Source: Drechmeria coniospora
Taxonomy: Eukaryota; Ascomycota; Sordariomycetes; Hypocreales; Ophiocordycipitaceae
Direction of reading: 5' to 3'
Assembly: GCF_001625195.1 (NCBI RefSeq)
Contig: NC_054390.1
Span: 3,186,027 to 3,250,026, forward strand
DNA length: 64,000 nucleotides
Shown: positions 23,055-35,039 of the stretch, piece by piece
Position numbering within the stretch: position 1 is the stretch's first letter
How the letters are laid out: the number at the start of each line of letters is the position of its first letter
Made by a program: the position numbers and the translations under genes
The notes under the pieces: model-generated
The model's database searches: none
The model's input: only the letters and a program-made list of their open reading frames with translations
What the model was told of the DNA's origin: nothing

Positions 23055-24711
23055 CCATTCGCTCCCGGTGCCTTTTACTTTTTGCCTGCCACCCCAACGC
23101 GAAGACCAACCGGAAACATGGGGAAGGAAGCGATCGTGCGTTCCATGAATTTATGACTTGCATTGGATCATAATTTACCGAAAGCGTGTTGAATCATCAT
23201 CCTACAGCTGGCTTATGCAAAAGAAACCCTGTTCCAACGCCCCATCCGTCTTGCGCTTCCCCGTGTCATGAAGTGATCGTTCTTGTGCTGCTGCTCGCTT
23301 CCCCTTGGTCATGACGGCTGACGGCGGGGACGCGCACCCGACGAGTGCAAGGGATACTATCAGAGAGATGATATCGACAAATTATGGACACGCATTTTCA
23401 AGAACGAGTCCCATGTGTTTCTGGCAAGACTGCGAGAGAAACCAACTTGATCTGTACTTTAATCAAGTACCAAGTATGGGGTACAGGGTAACTCGATGTC
23501 TTCCTGCCAGCCCATACCACAAAAACCAGGGCGGCAGGGGCGACCCGCCACAAGCCAGGGTCCCATCTGCTGTGTGCGTCATAGATCGATCAAGAGGAAG
23601 AAGGCACGGGGCAAGTGCAGAATATTCGTCGGCCTACAAGTACTTGTACCTACAGTGTATATTAATTACCACTACAGTACTTGTACGTACAAGTGTATGC
23701 TATGCGTGTATATGTACATGTACGCCAAAGGCAAGGCACTTACAGTACTGTACACCTACATGTACATGTGCAAAGTACTCTCGAGCGAGAACAATTCCTT
23801 CACCGCCGATCGGGTCGTTGTCGAGTCAAGTCAAGATCGACCCATCCTCCTCCTTCCTGTATTACTGCTACTACGTTCCGGTACACACTGTGCGTGCGTA
23901 TGCACACCCGCTGCAAGGTACACCCACTTCGTGCCTTTGCAATGTATCAAGTGCAGAACACGAGCGAGAACAACTCCTTCACCGCCGATCGTGTCATCGT
24001 CAAGTCCAGTCAAGATCGGCCCCTAGAACCCCCACGTGGTTGGTCATTCGAATCCGAAACGTCTCCAACATCCATCCATTTATCCTCTGTTCGTCTCCCA
24101 AGCAAACCTCTGCCTCTTGTGAGGAATGTCGACCGCTTCCATGGTGAAGTACTTGCGTATGGAGTGCTCCGTATCTGCACCAATCTGGTCGGGTGGATCG
24201 TTCGCTGATGACTCGACGCAAGGCGCGCCCTTTAAAGTTTCCACTGACGGCATCGAAAATGTCACTTGCGCCTTCTGGGTGGAATCTTTGTTGACAAAAC
24301 CAACATGCGTAAACGTGTTTGGTTCCAGAAGACAGGACCTATGTTGCCGTAACTTCTCTGCGTCGGCGCGTCATTCGACGGACTCTTCAGAAGCAGAAAG
24401 CCATCTTAGTTTCCGCTATTTCTAATCCCGCCGTCTTATAAAATTCGGTGCCGGGCTCGTCGAGCACGCCCTTGAACAGGATTGAGCTTCGACGCGCATC
24501 CATTGGCCTACGAGGAATACGGAACCGGCCGGCTTTCTAACCGACGACGCTTTGACTTCACCTGCCATCCTCCGCAGTGCATTGCATTGCATTTTGCATC
24601 AAACCTGGCCAAGGACGACGAAAGCAGGGGATTCTCGCCGTCAGCCTTGCTAGAGAGAACCAATTCAGTGGAAGGAATCACGGCAGGAGACAACGTCATC
24701 AGCGGTATTCC
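23055..24711. other. Intergenic region with a duplicated 61-bp segment
   Basis: No gene supported. Overlapping open frames of 170-280 codons occur between 23300 and 24210 but lack recognisable motifs, and the region contains GTAC-rich patches (about 23630-23790). Two copies of a 61-bp segment are listed separately. 24430-24711 is probably the MFS transporter promoter. Confidence 0.5.
23782..24021. repeat. Pair of diverged 61-bp direct repeats
   Basis: 23782-23842 and 23961-24021 share CGAGCGAGAACAA then TCCTTCACCGCCGATCG and a GTCAAGATCG block, with only a few mismatches. The copies are 179 bp apart, and weaker similarity (GCAAAG/GCAATG, TGCGTGTATATG/TGCGTGCGTATG) extends upstream, so a longer segment was probably duplicated. 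Confidence 0.75.
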
Positions 24712-26274
24712 ATGGAGCCCCTCTCGATAGAACTACGAGATCGCCAGTTGGCCAACAGGCCCCAGCTGCCACCTCCCGAAGGCCAGCACTCGGCCTCACC
24801 GCACGCAGAAGAGATCCCGGAAAGCAGGCAGCAGTTCTCGCTCCCACCTGTCGACCATGGCAAGCATGCCTACTTCTTCCTGATCGCCTGCTTCTTCATC
24901 GAGGCCCTGACTTGGGGTATGGACATTGCCGAAGCCCTGTCTTGGCTTACCTCCTTGTTTCACGACGCTGCCTGACGTCTGACGGTGATACGCGATGCTG
25001 ACCGACAGGCTTCCCCTTTGCCTTTGGCGTCTTTCAGGATTACTACAGCACCCATGAGCCGTTTGCCGGATCACCCTCCGTTCCCATCATCGGGACCTGT
25101 GCCATGGTGAGCCTCCTCGCCGCAACGTACCTCCACCCCTGTTGCCTGATCCCAACGAGCCCCTGGACGTTCCGCCGTGGCTGACGAATGCAAGGGCATC
25201 ATGTATTTGGACATCCCCCTCGTCATGGGCCTCCAGCGACTCTATCCGCGTCTCGCGAGATGGTCCCCCGTCATCGGCTTGCTCGTCATGTGCACGTCCC
25301 TCGCCGCGAGCTCGTTCGCCCAAACGACGACGCACCTCATCGCCTCCCAGGGTGTCCTCTACGCCCTCGGCGGATCCATATCCTACTGTCCCTGCATCCT
25401 CTTCATGGACCAATGGTTCGTCAAACGTAAAGGGCTCGCCTACGGCATCATGTGGTCCGGCACCGGCCTCGCCGGCTTTGCCCTACCCTTGCTGCTCGAG
25501 TACTTTCTTGGCCATTGGGGCTTCCGTACCACTCTTCGCATCTGGGCCCTGAGCCTGCTGCTCCTGACGATGCCGCTGGCCTATTTTATCAAACCCCGCC
25601 TGCCGCCCACGGCGACGATGCACATCAAACCCTTCAACCTCGACTTTGCCGTGCGTCGCACCTTTGTCCTGCACCAGCTGGCCAACATCACCGAGGCCCT
25701 CGGATTCTTCCTGCCGGGCATTTACCTGCCGACCTATGCTCGTGCCATTGGGGCCGGCTCCTTTTCGTCCGCTCTGACTATCCTCCTCGTCAACGTCGCC
25801 GCCGTCTTTGGCTGCGCCGCCATGGGCCTCCTGACCGACCACTTCCACGTCACCACCTGCCTTCTCATATCCGCTCTCGGCGCCGCCGTCGGCACCTTTC
25901 TCATATGGGGGTTTGCAACGAAACTGTCCGTCTTGTTCCTGTTCTGCGTTGTCTACGGCCTCTTCGCCGGCTCCTACACCTCAGCCTGGACAGGCATCAT
26001 GCGCCAGATCTCCTCCGAACCCCTCAGGGCACGCCGAAACTCGGCCGGCGGTACCTTTGACCCCACCATGGTGATCGGCGTCCTGTCAACGGGAAGGGGT
26101 ATCGGCAGCGTCGCGTCCGGTCCTCTGAGCCAGCTGCTCATTAAGGGAATGCCATGGCAGGGCAAGGCACTCGGCGCCTACGGCACCGGATTTGGCCCTC
26201 TGATTGCCTTTACCGGCGCCACCGCTGCCATGAGCGGCGTCGTATTTCTTTGGAGGAGGATAGGCTGGATGTGA
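24712..26274 (+). CDS. MFS transporter, monocarboxylate-transporter-like family
   Basis: Predicted plasma-membrane permease of the fungal MCT-like branch of the major facilitator superfamily; substrate unknown. Three exons: 24712-24916, 25009-25106 and 25195-26274 (introns 92 and 88 nt), 460 aa. A 50-60-residue cytoplasmic N-terminus leads into TM1 (AYFFLIACFFIEALTWG, continuing GFPFAFGVFQDYY across the first intron). The second junction joins GTCAM to GIMYLDIPLV, as in the family. Further helices follow with the characteristic FMDQWFVKRKGLAYGI loop after TM4. About 12 helices are expected. Convergent with the P-type ATPase; the genes are only 277 bp apart. The upstream in-frame ATG at 24577 is less likely, as it adds a sequence without homology that I recognise. 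Confidence 0.87.
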
Positions 26275-26551
26275 GAGAATCACACAAAGCCTAGACGTTC
26301 AAACCGATTCTTCTAGGAACTGGCCTGCCAAGGGAGCGCCCCATCTCTGCCATCCCATCTCCACCACCCCATCTCTACCACCATTGCACCCATGGACACA
26401 ACGATACGTCGGGGAACGAGGATGCATTACTGTCAAGACTACCAAGTGGTAAGCCGCTTTGGCTTGTAACCCCCGCCGAGGGGTGGGGAACACCTATTGA
26501 TACAATCCTATGTAGAATGCTGTCCATGTCCCAGGAAACCTCTCATTCTGC

Positions 26552-29500
26552 TTAAATCTTGGCCCAGCGCAACAGGACTGCAGCGGCGATAACGGGCAGA
26601 ACGCTCACCAGCTCCCCCAGTCCAGCAAACTCTGGCGGAAGCCTCACGTTGACAAAGGCCCCGGCCGCGAATAGTACCGCGACAGTGTTGTAGACGAAGC
26701 TCCACGCAAAGTTGAACTTGATGCGATGAACAGACTTCTTGCTGGCGTTGAGTATTGTAAGAATGCCGGACAGATCGGGGCGCATGAGAACGACGTCTGC
26801 TGCGGACTGCGCAATGTCGCTGCCTTGGTTGATGTGGACCCCTACGGTTGCTTGAGCGAGAGCTACAGCGTCGTTTGTGCCGTCGCCGCAAAACATTACG
26901 ACTGCTTTCTTTGCCGGCGAGGCGCTCAGTAGCCTTTCGACATAAGCTTGCTTGCTGGCCGGGGTACTGCGTGAGAGGACGTTGCCTGTAGGAATCGCTA
27001 GTTTTCTCGCGACGCTTTGGACGGCACCGTCGTCATCACCCGAGACCAAATGGACGAACACGCCCCGATCTTGGAGTTGTGCGACTACCTCGACGGCATC
27101 GCCCCGTAGCTCGTCCTCGAGTCCAAAGACGGCAGCCAGCGCGCCGTCAATTGTGAAGCAGAATGTTGTGAAGCCTTGTGCCAGTGCCGACTGGACGACG
27201 GGATCGGAGGACATTCCTAGCCAAGCAGAGTTTCCGGCCCGAAGCGATTGACCGGAGATGCAAGCCTTCATGCCTCGCCCTGTCAAGCTTTTAGCTCCAG
27301 GCACAACTGCAGCATCGATCCCCATCTCGATCAAATGGCTTGCCACGGCGAGAGAAACGGGATGCAAGCTGTCTTGGATCAAGCCCAATAGCAAGGGTAA
27401 GACAACTTCCTGGTCGGCAGAACAGTGCTCGAAGACTACTGCCAGCTTTCCCTTCGTCAAGGTACCCGTTTTGTCAAAGACCAGGTCAGAAGTCCTGTAG
27501 GCGACTTCAATTGCACTTGCCGACTTGAAGATGACACCTCGCTCCGCAGCGACGCCACTTGCAATGACGACGACCATCGGTACGGCGAGTCCGATTGCAC
27601 AGGGGCACGAGACAATAAGAACGGTGATGGCGTATGTGATTGCGTCCACGGCGGCCCGAGAGCTCGTGTATCCGCGAACGGCGATTCCGACGGCGAGCCA
27701 GATAGCAAATGTGATAAAGGTCAGGGCGACGACGACGGGGACGAAGACGGATGCAACCTTGTCCGCGAGCTCCTGCATCTTGGGCTTGGACAACTTTGCT
27801 TCGTCAACCATGGCTGCAATGGCCATCACCGTGTTCTCACCCGGGAGGCGGGTAATTCTGACCGTCAGTATCCCGGAGCCGTTCAGAGTACCTGCGATGA
27901 CGGGGGAACCGGCTTGCTTCTCGACCGGCATCGACTCTCCGGTTAACATGGACTCGTTCACTTCCGAAGACCCCGACAAGACCGTTCCATCTGTTGGAAT
28001 CCTGGTGTCCGGGAGCACCTTGAAGATGTCGCCATACTGAAACAGTCGGACATCAATCTCTCGGGAGCCTGCGTCCTCGAGAGAGTTTTCCATGAGGATC
28101 GCAGTCGCTGACTGGAGGGACTGGAAAGAGATGGACTCGACAGCCTTCTGACGGGAGAGAGCCGCAAGGAACCTCCCGACCATGATGAGAGTGACGAGGA
28201 GAGTGCTCGTTTCGAAAAATTGGCCGTTGGAAAGTTGGTTTCCAGCCAATAGGTAGGCAAAGGAGACGACGGAAAAGAAATACGCGGCGCTCGTGCTCAG
28301 CACGATCAGGAGGTCCATTTCAACGACGCGAGAAAAAACGAGAGCCTTAAGAGCCTTGGGGTAGAACGGCCCGGCGACGACGACCTGAACGATGGTTGCC
28401 AGGGCTAGCGACGCAGAGCTGTATGCGATCTCGCGATCATGGATCGGGGCCCAGGCCATGACAAGGACCGGGATGGTAAGAATGATGGACAAAAGGGTCA
28501 TGTACCCGATATTTCGGACGTGTCTGCCTCCGGCCTCGAGCCCTGGGTCGCCGCGGATGGGGGCAAGCGATGCGATATGGCGCCAATGTTCCTCCATAAG
28601 ATCTCGAGCTCCGACGAGCTTTGGGTCGAAGCCGACTCGCGCAGTGTCATTGCTGAGAGGGGATATGTCCAGAACACCAAGTGGCCAACTGCCGGAGACA
28701 AATGCCGACATGTTTCCGACGACGACAACGTCAACGCTTGTGCCTTGGGCGGCAAGCCTTTCGCATTTGAACTCGGTAGTGCGTTCCAGATGCTTAAGAA
28801 CATCGCTCACGGAAGAAAGATTGAGATCCACATCGAACTCTGCTCGCGAGAGAATCAGGCTGGTTTTGAGGTTGCCGATGCCCGCCAATGTCGCAAGCGT
28901 CCGGTTGAGCTTGGTTTCGCAGCCGGTGCAGGTCATGCCAGAGACACAAAGAACAACATGCTCGACGTCGTCGACCTTGTTTTCAAGATCATTCTGCTTG
29001 CCGGCAATGGGATGAAGCGTCGATATCTCAACAGACTTGGGCAGCTTCGAGGAGCAGCAAGCAGCTGGACAGTCAGGTTGGGACGAGACGGCGTCGGGCC
29101 TTTCGTAAGCGGGACCTCGGCAGCAGCCTTTCTTGTCTGAACCTCCCGTAGTACCGACAACAACCGGATCGGAAGCTTTCTGTCGGCGAGTCCTAGTGGC
29201 GGCAGAAGATGGCGTAGTACACACACCCGTGGCACTGCTCGAGCCAGCGGACCTGCGGGAGCGAACAGAGCCAGGGTTGTTCTTCCTTTCCACAGACGAT
29301 TTGCGCATCTCGCAGCACGACTCCTGTCCGAGAGCAATGAGTGCACGGCAAATGCATCCAAGGGTCTCGAGGGTGGCGCCATATCGCTCTCTAGCGGTAC
29401 GACGATGGTCTTCGCACGCAGCAGAAGGCGATGTCCGTCGGGATGAGGAAGCTACCGAAATCAGCCAGAGACTCATGATTCTTGGACGCCAGATCAAACC

Positions 29501-30012
29501 ATACACTTGCTGCCTCCAACGCATGTCCTTGCCGAAGCCGACTGGCATTGGCGAAAGGCCAGACGGTCGAGGCAGGAATCGTCACAGCAGGGGGATGGTT
29601 TGCCACGGCAGCAGTCCGCAACCTTTGCATCGTCGGGGACAGAATCCGGGACGGAGCTGGGACCACAGCCAGCGTCGCAGCAGTTTTTCTTGCCGGGCGG
29701 AATCGACGGTTCGGCAATGGTTTCACCCTCGTCACTGTGCGTCAAGACACAAGCACCGGGTGCGGCCGAGCAGCAGCCGTCCTGGCAAGAATTGGTGGAT
29801 CTTGGGTTAGCGGTGCAACACTCATCAGCTTCTGCAACAGTAGCGGTGCCGCCAGTGCAACAGTTGTCAGCAGCATTGCCATTGTCCCCTTCCCCCTCCC
29901 CGGCAGCGCCATCCTGTCGCGTACAAGCATCGCTTGCCACCTCGTCTGAAGGGCAGCCGGATGGAAGAAGGGACTGAGACTGCGGTCCCGATCCACAACA
30001 CGCACGCGCCAT
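26552..30012 (-). CDS. P1B-type heavy-metal ATPase, CrpA/Pca1-like, Cys-rich N-terminus
   Basis: Likely exporter of Cu+ or Cd2+ at the plasma membrane, giving metal resistance. Two exons, 30012-29505 and 29451-26552, with a 53-nt intron (GTATGG...branch GCTGAT...GGTAG); 1135 aa. Residues 1-300 carry many CC and CxxC-like cysteines. One HMA metal-binding site, GMTCTGC, lies at about 341-347. P-type motifs follow in order: TGES (673-676), the membrane CPC (785-787), DKTGT with phosphorylated D829, the HP dipeptide (866-867) and GDGTND (1025-1030). The last helix reads AGLGELVSVLPVI instead of the MxxSS signature of canonical Cu+ ATPases, as I recall for the CrpA/Pca1 group. Metal choice cannot be settled from sequence. 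Confidence 0.92.
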
Positions 30013-30883
30013 GGTTCTGTGGTGGCGATTGTTTCTTGTTTGATGAATTCGAATAGATGTTTTTGAAGTATGTGGAGGGGAGGGAGCGTAAGCACGGATG
30101 ACGGTTAGGCATCAGCAGCAGCAGCAGCAGCAGTAGGGGCGAGTTTATTGTGGTTTAGGTCAGCCCCAGCCACTGCACAGCACATGTACACAGTGTGGAT
30201 GGTCTTGGACATTCTAAACATTGGATGGATGATATGCTGAGACGCGGGGAAGGAGTGTCGCACGGACCCAGCGACAGCACAGCACCGGAAGGAGCAGGAG
30301 AGACACGGTGAAATCGACGGAATACCGAAATAGGCAATTCGACGATGCGGGGTAGGAGGGAGCCAGAAATACCCACTTACTCCATGGAAGAATACTGGCC
30401 AAGTTTTCTCCCAGTTTCCTACCACTCGGCCATGCCAGCACAGTCAATTATTGCTTCCTCTTGGCTTTCTGGGCTCATCGGATGGCTCCTCGACACTCAG
30501 GTGCTTCACTCGAGACTGCGAAATCGGGAGGCTAGAACAAGAAACTCTCTACGGAGTATTCGAGGTGAATTTATTGCTCGCAAGCCATTGTTGCTACAGC
30601 ATTTCATGAGCGGCTATGACGAGTGACTAGGATGAGCATCACGAGAAAGAAGAAAGTTCTAGTCTCATTACATCGACACGTCAGAGTACTTTTCGCAAAG
30701 AAAGTGACCAAAAATTTCGTTGAGAGGATGGGATCGACGAGTTGCAACACATAAGCCAAACAACACAGCTACCCATGACATCATGTATCGTTCAACCAAT
30801 GCTCCAGAACGGTACTAACTACAATCGAAATCTCAGCGACGCGAGGAGAATGACGTAGGCAAATAGAACAAGACGTTGAGGCG
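30013..30883. other. Intergenic region upstream of the metal ATPase
   Basis: Promoter of the ATPase, which reads leftward from 30012, plus the 3' region of the GNAT gene. A CAG trinucleotide run is present at about 30113-30132. No gene seen; I did not find a convincing metal-response element. Confidence 0.55.
30113..30132. repeat. CAG trinucleotide run
   Basis: Six to seven consecutive CAG units in the presumed leader or promoter of the metal ATPase. Confidence 0.9.
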
Positions 30884-31756
30884 TCAGGGTAAGAGAAAGC
30901 GCATCAGCGAGCGCCACAGCGAGATTACGCCCATGGCATGTCTCGGAATGTCGAGCCTCATGGCCTTGATGACAAGCTCATCCCCACCCGTCTCCGTCGG
31001 GAGTAGGACAGGCCCAAGATCAGCAAAGCCGAGCCCCGAAAACAGAATGTACGCTCGCGAGCTTGACTGGACGCCGATGAACGCCTGCTTCTCTCGCGCT
31101 AAGTCGACCCCCCAGCTCATGAGTGCCTTGCCGTACCCGCGACGCTGGTAGGCTGGCCGAGTTGCCAGGACGTGAAGGTGTATGCAAGGGCCGTGCTGGC
31201 CGAGACGCACCCCCCGACCGTCAAGATAGGCTTGATGCAGGACTGAGAACCTGTCAGGCAGCCGGTTGGTGTTTTCGTTGGCGGGACTGGATGCGTTGTG
31301 AAGTAAAGCGACAGCTGCCCGCAAGGTAAGCATCGGAACCCCCCTGCGTACATGCAACTATGAAGCTCAATCGAGGGCGAAGAGTCGAGGTACAAACGGA
31401 GCCAACTCACTGTCATCGTGCAGCTCCTCCTGGGCCTGGCTCTGGTGGCAATGTGACCACCCACCAACAGCCGAGAGGTCCCAAACCGCGACCGAGACGA
31501 TGAGAGGTGCAGAGGGGCGACTCCTGTCAATATCCGAGCGCTCGAGCTCGAGCACCAGCACGAGCCAGTTCTTGTCCGGGCCTGGCTCGAGACAACTTCG
31601 CAGGAGTTCTTCGCTCTTTTCGACCAGCTCGCTATTGCTTTGCGCCTTGGGTGAGAAAAATGCCTTCCAAGGAGACTCTTCCGAAAGGGCGGCCAGGATA
31701 AGGCGTGCCGCCGCGGGAACGTCGTGAATGGAGGCCGGTCGTACCCTTGTCCCCAT
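30884..31756 (-). CDS. GNAT-family N-acetyltransferase
   Basis: Predicted acetyl-CoA-dependent acyltransferase of unknown substrate. Two exons, 31756-31411 and 31314-30884, with a 96-nt intron (GTGAGT...GGGCAG, branch GCTTAC); 258 aa. The N-terminal RVRPASIHDVPAAARLI is the usual first strand and helix of fungal GNAT proteins. The acetyl-CoA site is LATRPAYQRRGYGKALMSWG, followed by the GVQSSSRAYILFSGLGF end of the fold. The acceptor nearer the donor (CGCAG at about 31342) breaks the frame, so the distal one was chosen. ATG at 31756; the two codons before it are GTG and ACG. Similar architecture to the GNAT at 41439-42221. Confidence 0.82.
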
Positions 31757-32339
31757 CGTCACCTCTTGGCTGACTGGCTGGCTTCTGACTGGCAGTCGGT
31801 CTTGGACAAGGCGAGAATATCTTGCGCCTGCCGCTGGGCAACACCTGGCTTTAAAAAAGTCTGCTCAACACAACGCGGGACTCTTTTCAGAGACGTCGTT
31901 TTGCCTCTTCCCCGACAGAGCAGAAAGTGGAAATTCCCTCATGACGCCGTGCAACATATGCAGGTGGTTTGGTTAACAAGCGCCCGCTGACCCGGCTCAG
32001 CTTGTGATGATAATGCTACCCTCCAATGCTACGGCGAGGGTACTGCACGAGTGTATCTCTACTGCCACCATGCGAAGTCGTCTTTCCAGTCGGTCGTCAT
32101 CGTCGTCACCAAAACCCCTCGGCGACTCGATTGTGTGAAACAGGCAAAGGGACGACGACCCATCGATCTTGACCGCAATCGAATCAGAACCGCCGTACAT
32201 GGATGCGGGCTCTACACGCAGAGGTCCATATTTCATTTCAGTACCCTGCACTCGAAGCAGGTGTGCAGCTCAGAGGCATCGCCTGACTACGCGTGGTGTT
32301 GCTGCTCTAGCTATGACCTGCCGTCGTTCGTTCTCGCAT
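31757..32339. other. Intergenic region between the GNAT and sulfatase genes
   Basis: Promoter of the GNAT gene and 3' region of the sulfatase. No gene or notable repeat seen. Confidence 0.55.
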
Positions 32340-34554
32340 TCAATCGAAGACCCCCCATCTAGCTTCGATGGCCATGCCAGAGACGTTGGTTCTATTACCA
32401 TATACCAGCGGTTTCAAAGCGCCTTCGGCCGAAGTAATGTACCCATTAAGACACTTCGAAAACGTCACCTTGGCTTGCGTTTTCAAAAAGAATTCATCGT
32501 ACTTTGGAGCTAGCGCGTCGCCGAGACTTCTGACCGTTCCGGATGGAAACATCTCCTCCCACGGTCGTCGGCAGGCCTTGCCTTTGCAGCTCTTAAGCGT
32601 GAGCAGCAGGGCATCGAGTCGGGCCGAGATCTGGGGGATGCGAAAACCCGATATGGTGCCTTGGTGGCCGTACAGGTTTTGCAGCTGGTTTGGGTCGGCC
32701 TGCGCGGGTCCGGTCAGTATGGTGGCAATATCTATGCCGCTGGCATACAAGCTCGGGCTCGGCTCCTTACTTTGATATCGTATAGTTCATGATCATTTGT
32801 GCACCACACACTATAGGAAAGATCATAGTCGTCGCTGACGACACGCACTGTCTTGTACGTATTGGGATCCATGATGAGCCCTGCGTCTTTTATCAGCATT
32901 CGGCACGACATTGCCGGTTCGTAATCATGTTTCGGTCCCAAGTTGATACATACTTGTCGCCCTAGAGAAAACCCTTCCCTCGACGATACCGTGTCCCCAG
33001 AACTCGACATTGATGTGCTCCTGCTTCAGCTTCTTTGACCCTTGACTCGCTGTCGTGAGAGGGATTGGCTCGCCGTCAAAGTCGTCATGCAGAGGGATAC
33101 CGGCAAGCTCGAAGAGGGTTGGGACGACGTCCGTATGCGAGCTCGGGAAGGATACCGCCTTTCCGGCTGCGATACCGGGTCCGCGCGCGATGAATGGGAT
33201 ATTGATATCCTCTTCAATATTGCACGTCTTGCCCGGGGGCAGTCTATGCTGACCAATGTGATAGCCGTTGTCGCTCGTGTAGAAGAGGTATGTGTTGGCC
33301 AGGACATCAGGATGGGCCTCAAGTTTCGTCATGATGTCGCTGACAAGATCATCGACGGCCTGCAACGACTGAAGCCTCTTGCGGTAGAACTTGTCGACGT
33401 ATCTCATCTGACCTTTGCTGAGCGCTGGTAGTCGAGTAAAGTAGCCGACAGCCCCAGGACGCTGCCCAAGAATGTTATCCGTTAGCCTTCCTGCACCCAG
33501 GGTCGTGGTTGAATTAAATTCGTGCTTACTATTGTATCGGGGTTGAAACTTGGACCTCTCGGGATAACGACATCGGGAAAAAGATCCTTGTGCCTATCTG
33601 CCGGCCTCGGAGAACCGAAGCGAACAGCGCCGGTTTTCCCAAACGTCGTCTCGGAGTGAGGTCCGACGGGCATGACGCCGAGGAAGAACGGCTTCCCAGC
33701 CTCGATGGCGTTTCCGAGGAACTCGACGGACCGGTTTGCAATAAGGTCGGTCGAATATTTGCCAGTTTGAAACTGGACAGGGCCGTTGTCGAGGGCCATG
33801 GATGCATTGCAGTAGTAGTACGTATTGGGCTCTATCAGGACTGGCGAGGGGTATGAATGTCAACCGAAATCCACAAAAAAGTTGTATCAACGGTGGCGTG
33901 GGCCTTACAATCCGACCGTGTCCAGCCAGCGGCAAACGGCTTGTTGTAGGTGGACAGGGTTTGACCGTTCATAAACTTGCCGGTGTAGTAAGTGTTATAT
34001 CCGGCATCCTGTAGCCACACCGGCAGATACTTGTCGTTGAGCCCCTCGGCGATGAACTTGCTGTAGCCGCCTGCATAGGTTCGAGAGTGAGTGGGTGGGT
34101 GGTTCTCGGATGCGAGGCTGATGTGGCCAGGTTCAGCAGTCATGGAACTTACCATAGGGCTTGGAGATCGAAAGTCAGCATTCAGTGCCACTCGGCGGTT
34201 CCCCAACACGGACAGAGGAATGGCAGAGGAATCACGTACAGGGCTGAGGGCGGTGACGTTGGTGTTGTGGGCAGCCTTGCCGGTGAGCAGCGAGACTCTC
34301 GAGGGGCAGCACAGGGCAATGGTGCAGAAGTGCTTCTTGAACGAGGTGCCCTTGTCAATGAAGTGTTTCTTCACCATGGGTTGGTAGCTGAGCGAGTCGA
34401 GGAGCAGGTCCTGGTCGTCGGTCATGATGAAGATGAAGTTGGGCTTGGGCTTATTGGGGCCGGGCTCTCCAACCGGGCCCACGAGCGGTTGGTCGGCGGC
34501 ATGAACATTGATGACGAGGAAGGCGACTGCGACAAGAAAGAATGGTATGGCCAT
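32340..34554 (-). CDS. Secreted type I sulfatase (arylsulfatase / GlcNAc-6-sulfatase-like)
   Basis: Hydrolyses sulfate esters outside the cell or in the secretory route. Seven exons: 34554-34240, 34159-34153 (7 nt), 34070-33909, 33840-33530, 33461-32954, 32880-32771 and 32699-32340, with introns of 68-82 nt, several with GCTGAC, GCTAAC or ACTGAC branch sites; 590 aa. Signal peptide at about 1-19. Metal-binding TDDQD (D46/D47); CCPSR, where C82 is the cysteine expected to become formylglycine; then GKAAHNTNVT, GYNTYYTGKFMNG, SDNGYHIGQHRLPPGK and VWCTNDHELYDIK, all in family order. Without the 7-nt exon the conserved SPPYGG segment cannot be built and the frame is lost. The upstream GTG at 34569 is rejected as start in favour of the ATG before the signal peptide. 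Confidence 0.9.
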
Positions 34555-35039
34555 GCGTAATTCGACCACCCGTCTGGAGAACGGCTTGGGTACTCGATGC
34601 TGCTGAGGGAGGTAGACTTTCAGAGGACCGGTTGGAGATGCCTCGTTGGTTACGGCTGCCGCTTCGCCCTGGCGTAGGGGGGGTGAAGAAAGATGGTGTT
34701 GTGACTGGCCGATGTAGTTGGGCCGAAAAAGATGTCTTTGTTGGCCTCAGATACCGAGGGCATCTACATGCTAGTGTTCATGAGCATGAGTGGCTAGTGC
34801 TCTACAGCACTGCGACAAGCCCCCGGATCGCCGGGAATATTTGTTTCAGGCTAGTACTGATGGGACTATCATTGGCGGGGCGATCTGCTTAGCGCATGGC
34901 TAGAATACGGGGCAGGGGATAATTATCATGGTTCCTCTAAAGTAATTATTACCCCGGAAACTGACATAGTCTGTATTACTTGCTTTACGCATTTGGTTGC
35001 CGTTCATCATATGCGTACGACGCCGTAGTGCACGTAGAT
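34555..35039. other. Edge of the AT-rich island, no gene seen
   Basis: 34555-34890 is the sulfatase promoter. From about 34900 base composition switches sharply to AT-rich sequence with many TAATTA and TTAATT words, the start of a RIP-like island that ends near 39480. Confidence 0.6.

Noticed and set aside
23782..24021. CRISPR-like pair of repeats
   Set aside because: Only two diverged copies, in a eukaryotic genome with introns; a simple duplication explains them.
31342..31357. Proximal acceptor (CGCAG) for the first GNAT intron
   Set aside because: It breaks the reading frame with the only good donor (GTGAGT at 31410); the acceptor at 31315 keeps it.
34555..34569. Sulfatase start at the upstream GTG
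   Set aside because: An ATG at 34554 begins directly with the signal peptide; GTG starts are not expected in nuclear genes.
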